Shown one piece after another: positions 63,192 to 64,000 of a stretch of DNA of 64,000 bases (position 1 is the first letter of the stretch; every line of letters begins with the position of its first letter). The notes beneath the pieces were generated by a model that saw only the letters and a program-made list of their open reading frames with translations, made no database searches and was not told where the DNA came from. The position numbers were made by a program, and so were the translations under genes. Where the stretch lies: NCBI RefSeq assembly GCF_020733635.1, contig NZ_JAJFZL010000001.1:5270001-5334000 (forward strand), given 5' to 3'. This DNA comes from Nocardia spumae (GTDB lineage: Bacteria > Actinomycetota > Actinomycetes > Mycobacteriales > Mycobacteriaceae).

Positions 63192-64000
63192 TCAGCCCGA
63201 TACCGCGCGCAGTCCGCCGGGGCGGCGACCCGCCAGGGTGTCGAGCGCGGTCGCCGTCGCGTCGTCGGCGGGCAGGTGGATCTGCACGTACTGCTCGTCG
63301 TCGGCGGAGAGGTCCAGCCGCTCGTAGGCAAGCCGCAGCGGACCGGCCTCCGGATGGCGCATACGGACCACTCCGTTCGCGTCCGGGACGCCCGGGATCG
63401 TCGCCAGCCGGCGCGTGAACTCGGGCCCCGCCAGCAGCGACAGGTCGTCGATCAGAGCGGTGACCAGGGGATCAGCGCGGAACGGTCCCTGTTTGAGGGT
63501 CGCGATCGCCAGATCGGCCCGGTGCTCCCAGTCCGGGTAGACGGTGCGGGCGCGCGGATCGGTGAACAACCAGCGCGGATAGTTGGCCGGCAGGCCGCTG
63601 TCGAGCTGCCCGGTCGGCGCCATCAGGGCCCGATAGCCGTCGGTGCAGGCCAGCACCTCGCCGAGTCGATTGAACACGGCCGCCGGGGCGGGGGCGAGCC
63701 GATCCAGGATCGCCCGCACCGGCGGGCGCACCACCCGATTGGGATGCGGGCTGCCGTTGCAGGTGAAGCCGGGCTCGGCACCTTTGGCCAGCCGGTGCAG
63801 GTGCACCCGCTGGGTCGGCGTCAATGCGAGCACCTCGGCGAAGGACGACAGCACCGCGGCCGACGGGTGACGGTCGCGCCCCTGCTCGAGCCGGGTCAGA
63901 TATTCGACGCTGACACCGGCGAGGGTCGCCAGCTCGGCCCGGCGCAGGCCCGGTGTCCGGCGGCGCGCACCCGCCGGGAGACCGACCTGTGCCGGCGATA
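63192..64000 (-). CDS. XRE-family regulator with MmyB-type domain, 5' end outside window
   Basis: The frame is open to the right edge: it reads GLPAGARRRTPGLRRAELAT, LAGVSVEYLTRLEQGRDRHP at the edge (helix-turn-helix), then VFNRLGEVLACTDGYRALMA, PTG and the C-terminal MmyB-type domain ending DTLAGRRPGGLRAVSG. It belongs to the same family as the regulator at 29200-30021 and is missing only its first few codons. A divergent target would lie outside the window. Ligand unknown. Confidence 0.9.
   Translation of the reverse strand, partial: SPAQVGLPAGARRRTPGLRRAELATLAGVSVEYLTRLEQGRDRHPSAAVLSSFAEVLALTPTQRVHLHRLAKGAEPGFTCNGSPHPNRVVRPPVRAILDRLAPAPAAVFNRLGEVLACTDGYRALMAPTGQLDSGLPANYPRWLFTDPRARTVYPDWEHRADLAIATLKQGPFRADPLVTALIDDLSLLAGPEFTRRLATIPGVPDANGVVRMRHPEAGPLRLAYERLDLSADDEQYVQIHLPADDATATALDTLAGRRPGGLRAVSG

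Overview
The window looks like chromosomal DNA of a high-GC mycolata-type actinomycete, most likely Nocardia or a close relative. Codons are strongly GC-biased, GTG starts are frequent, and many operons are chained by GTGA or ATGA overlaps. The tmRNA tag ends in DYALAA. The prfB / mechanosensitive channel / ftsE / ftsX / smpB / ssrA block, a DUF222 (13E12-type) protein and an actinobacterial Asp23 operon all fit. The genus is an inference from gene content, not from a database search.

Layout. 1-5.1 kb: a leftward carbohydrate operon (GH43/32-like propeller protein, L-fucose-isomerase-like protein, FGGY kinase, GH172/DUF2961 protein, zinc alcohol dehydrogenase). It could convert D-arabinofuranosides through D-arabinose and D-ribulose to a pentose phosphate. 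5.3-6.9 kb: a divergent XRE-cupin regulator and metallo-beta-lactamase-fold hydrolase around two matching operators. 7.3-11.1 kb: a secreted S33 peptidase, tRNA-Ala(GGC) with its terminator, a DUF222 protein with a degenerate HNH end, and a small protein. 11.1-14.6 kb: a DsbA-like protein, then TetR, SDR and a frameshifted amine-dehydrogenase-like gene. 14.6-20.3 kb: secreted and lipoprotein genes, an MFS transporter, pgm and a DUF190 protein without crcB. 20.9-23.3 kb: an efflux pump with a divergent TetR. 23.4-24.7 kb: a gulonolactone-oxidase-type flavoprotein.

24.7-29.1 kb is the most unusual part. It is one translationally coupled operon of a sigma factor, a zinc-finger anti-sigma/Asp23-like fusion, several Asp23/Gls24-family proteins, small membrane proteins and an AmaP-like anchor. 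Three tandem 71-bp units sit just before the last gene. Each encodes a 24-residue peptide with its own Shine-Dalgarno sequence and a GTGA stop/start overlap to the next.

29-53.8 kb is a mosaic of regulators and metabolic genes: MmyB-type regulator/YceI; LuxR with two acyl-CoA synthetases; AraC/VOC; mscL; an eroded serine hydrolase; an SDR with an upstream KstR-like motif; a TetR-MFS efflux operon; a second S33 peptidase paralogous to the first; an orphan TrbL/VirB6-like membrane protein; a TesB-like thioesterase; a dienelactone hydrolase opposite a GlxA-type regulator; DUF899; and a truncated Ada-AlkA-type protein. 53.8-54.1 kb next to ssrA holds gene debris.

54.1-63.1 kb is the conserved core (ssrA, smpB, ftsX, ftsE, mscS, prfB). 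It is interrupted by recQ, a GNAT acetyltransferase, a candidate leader peptide and small membrane proteins; three of these, two here and one between ftsE and mscS, share one membrane-helix signature. The window ends inside a second MmyB-type regulator.
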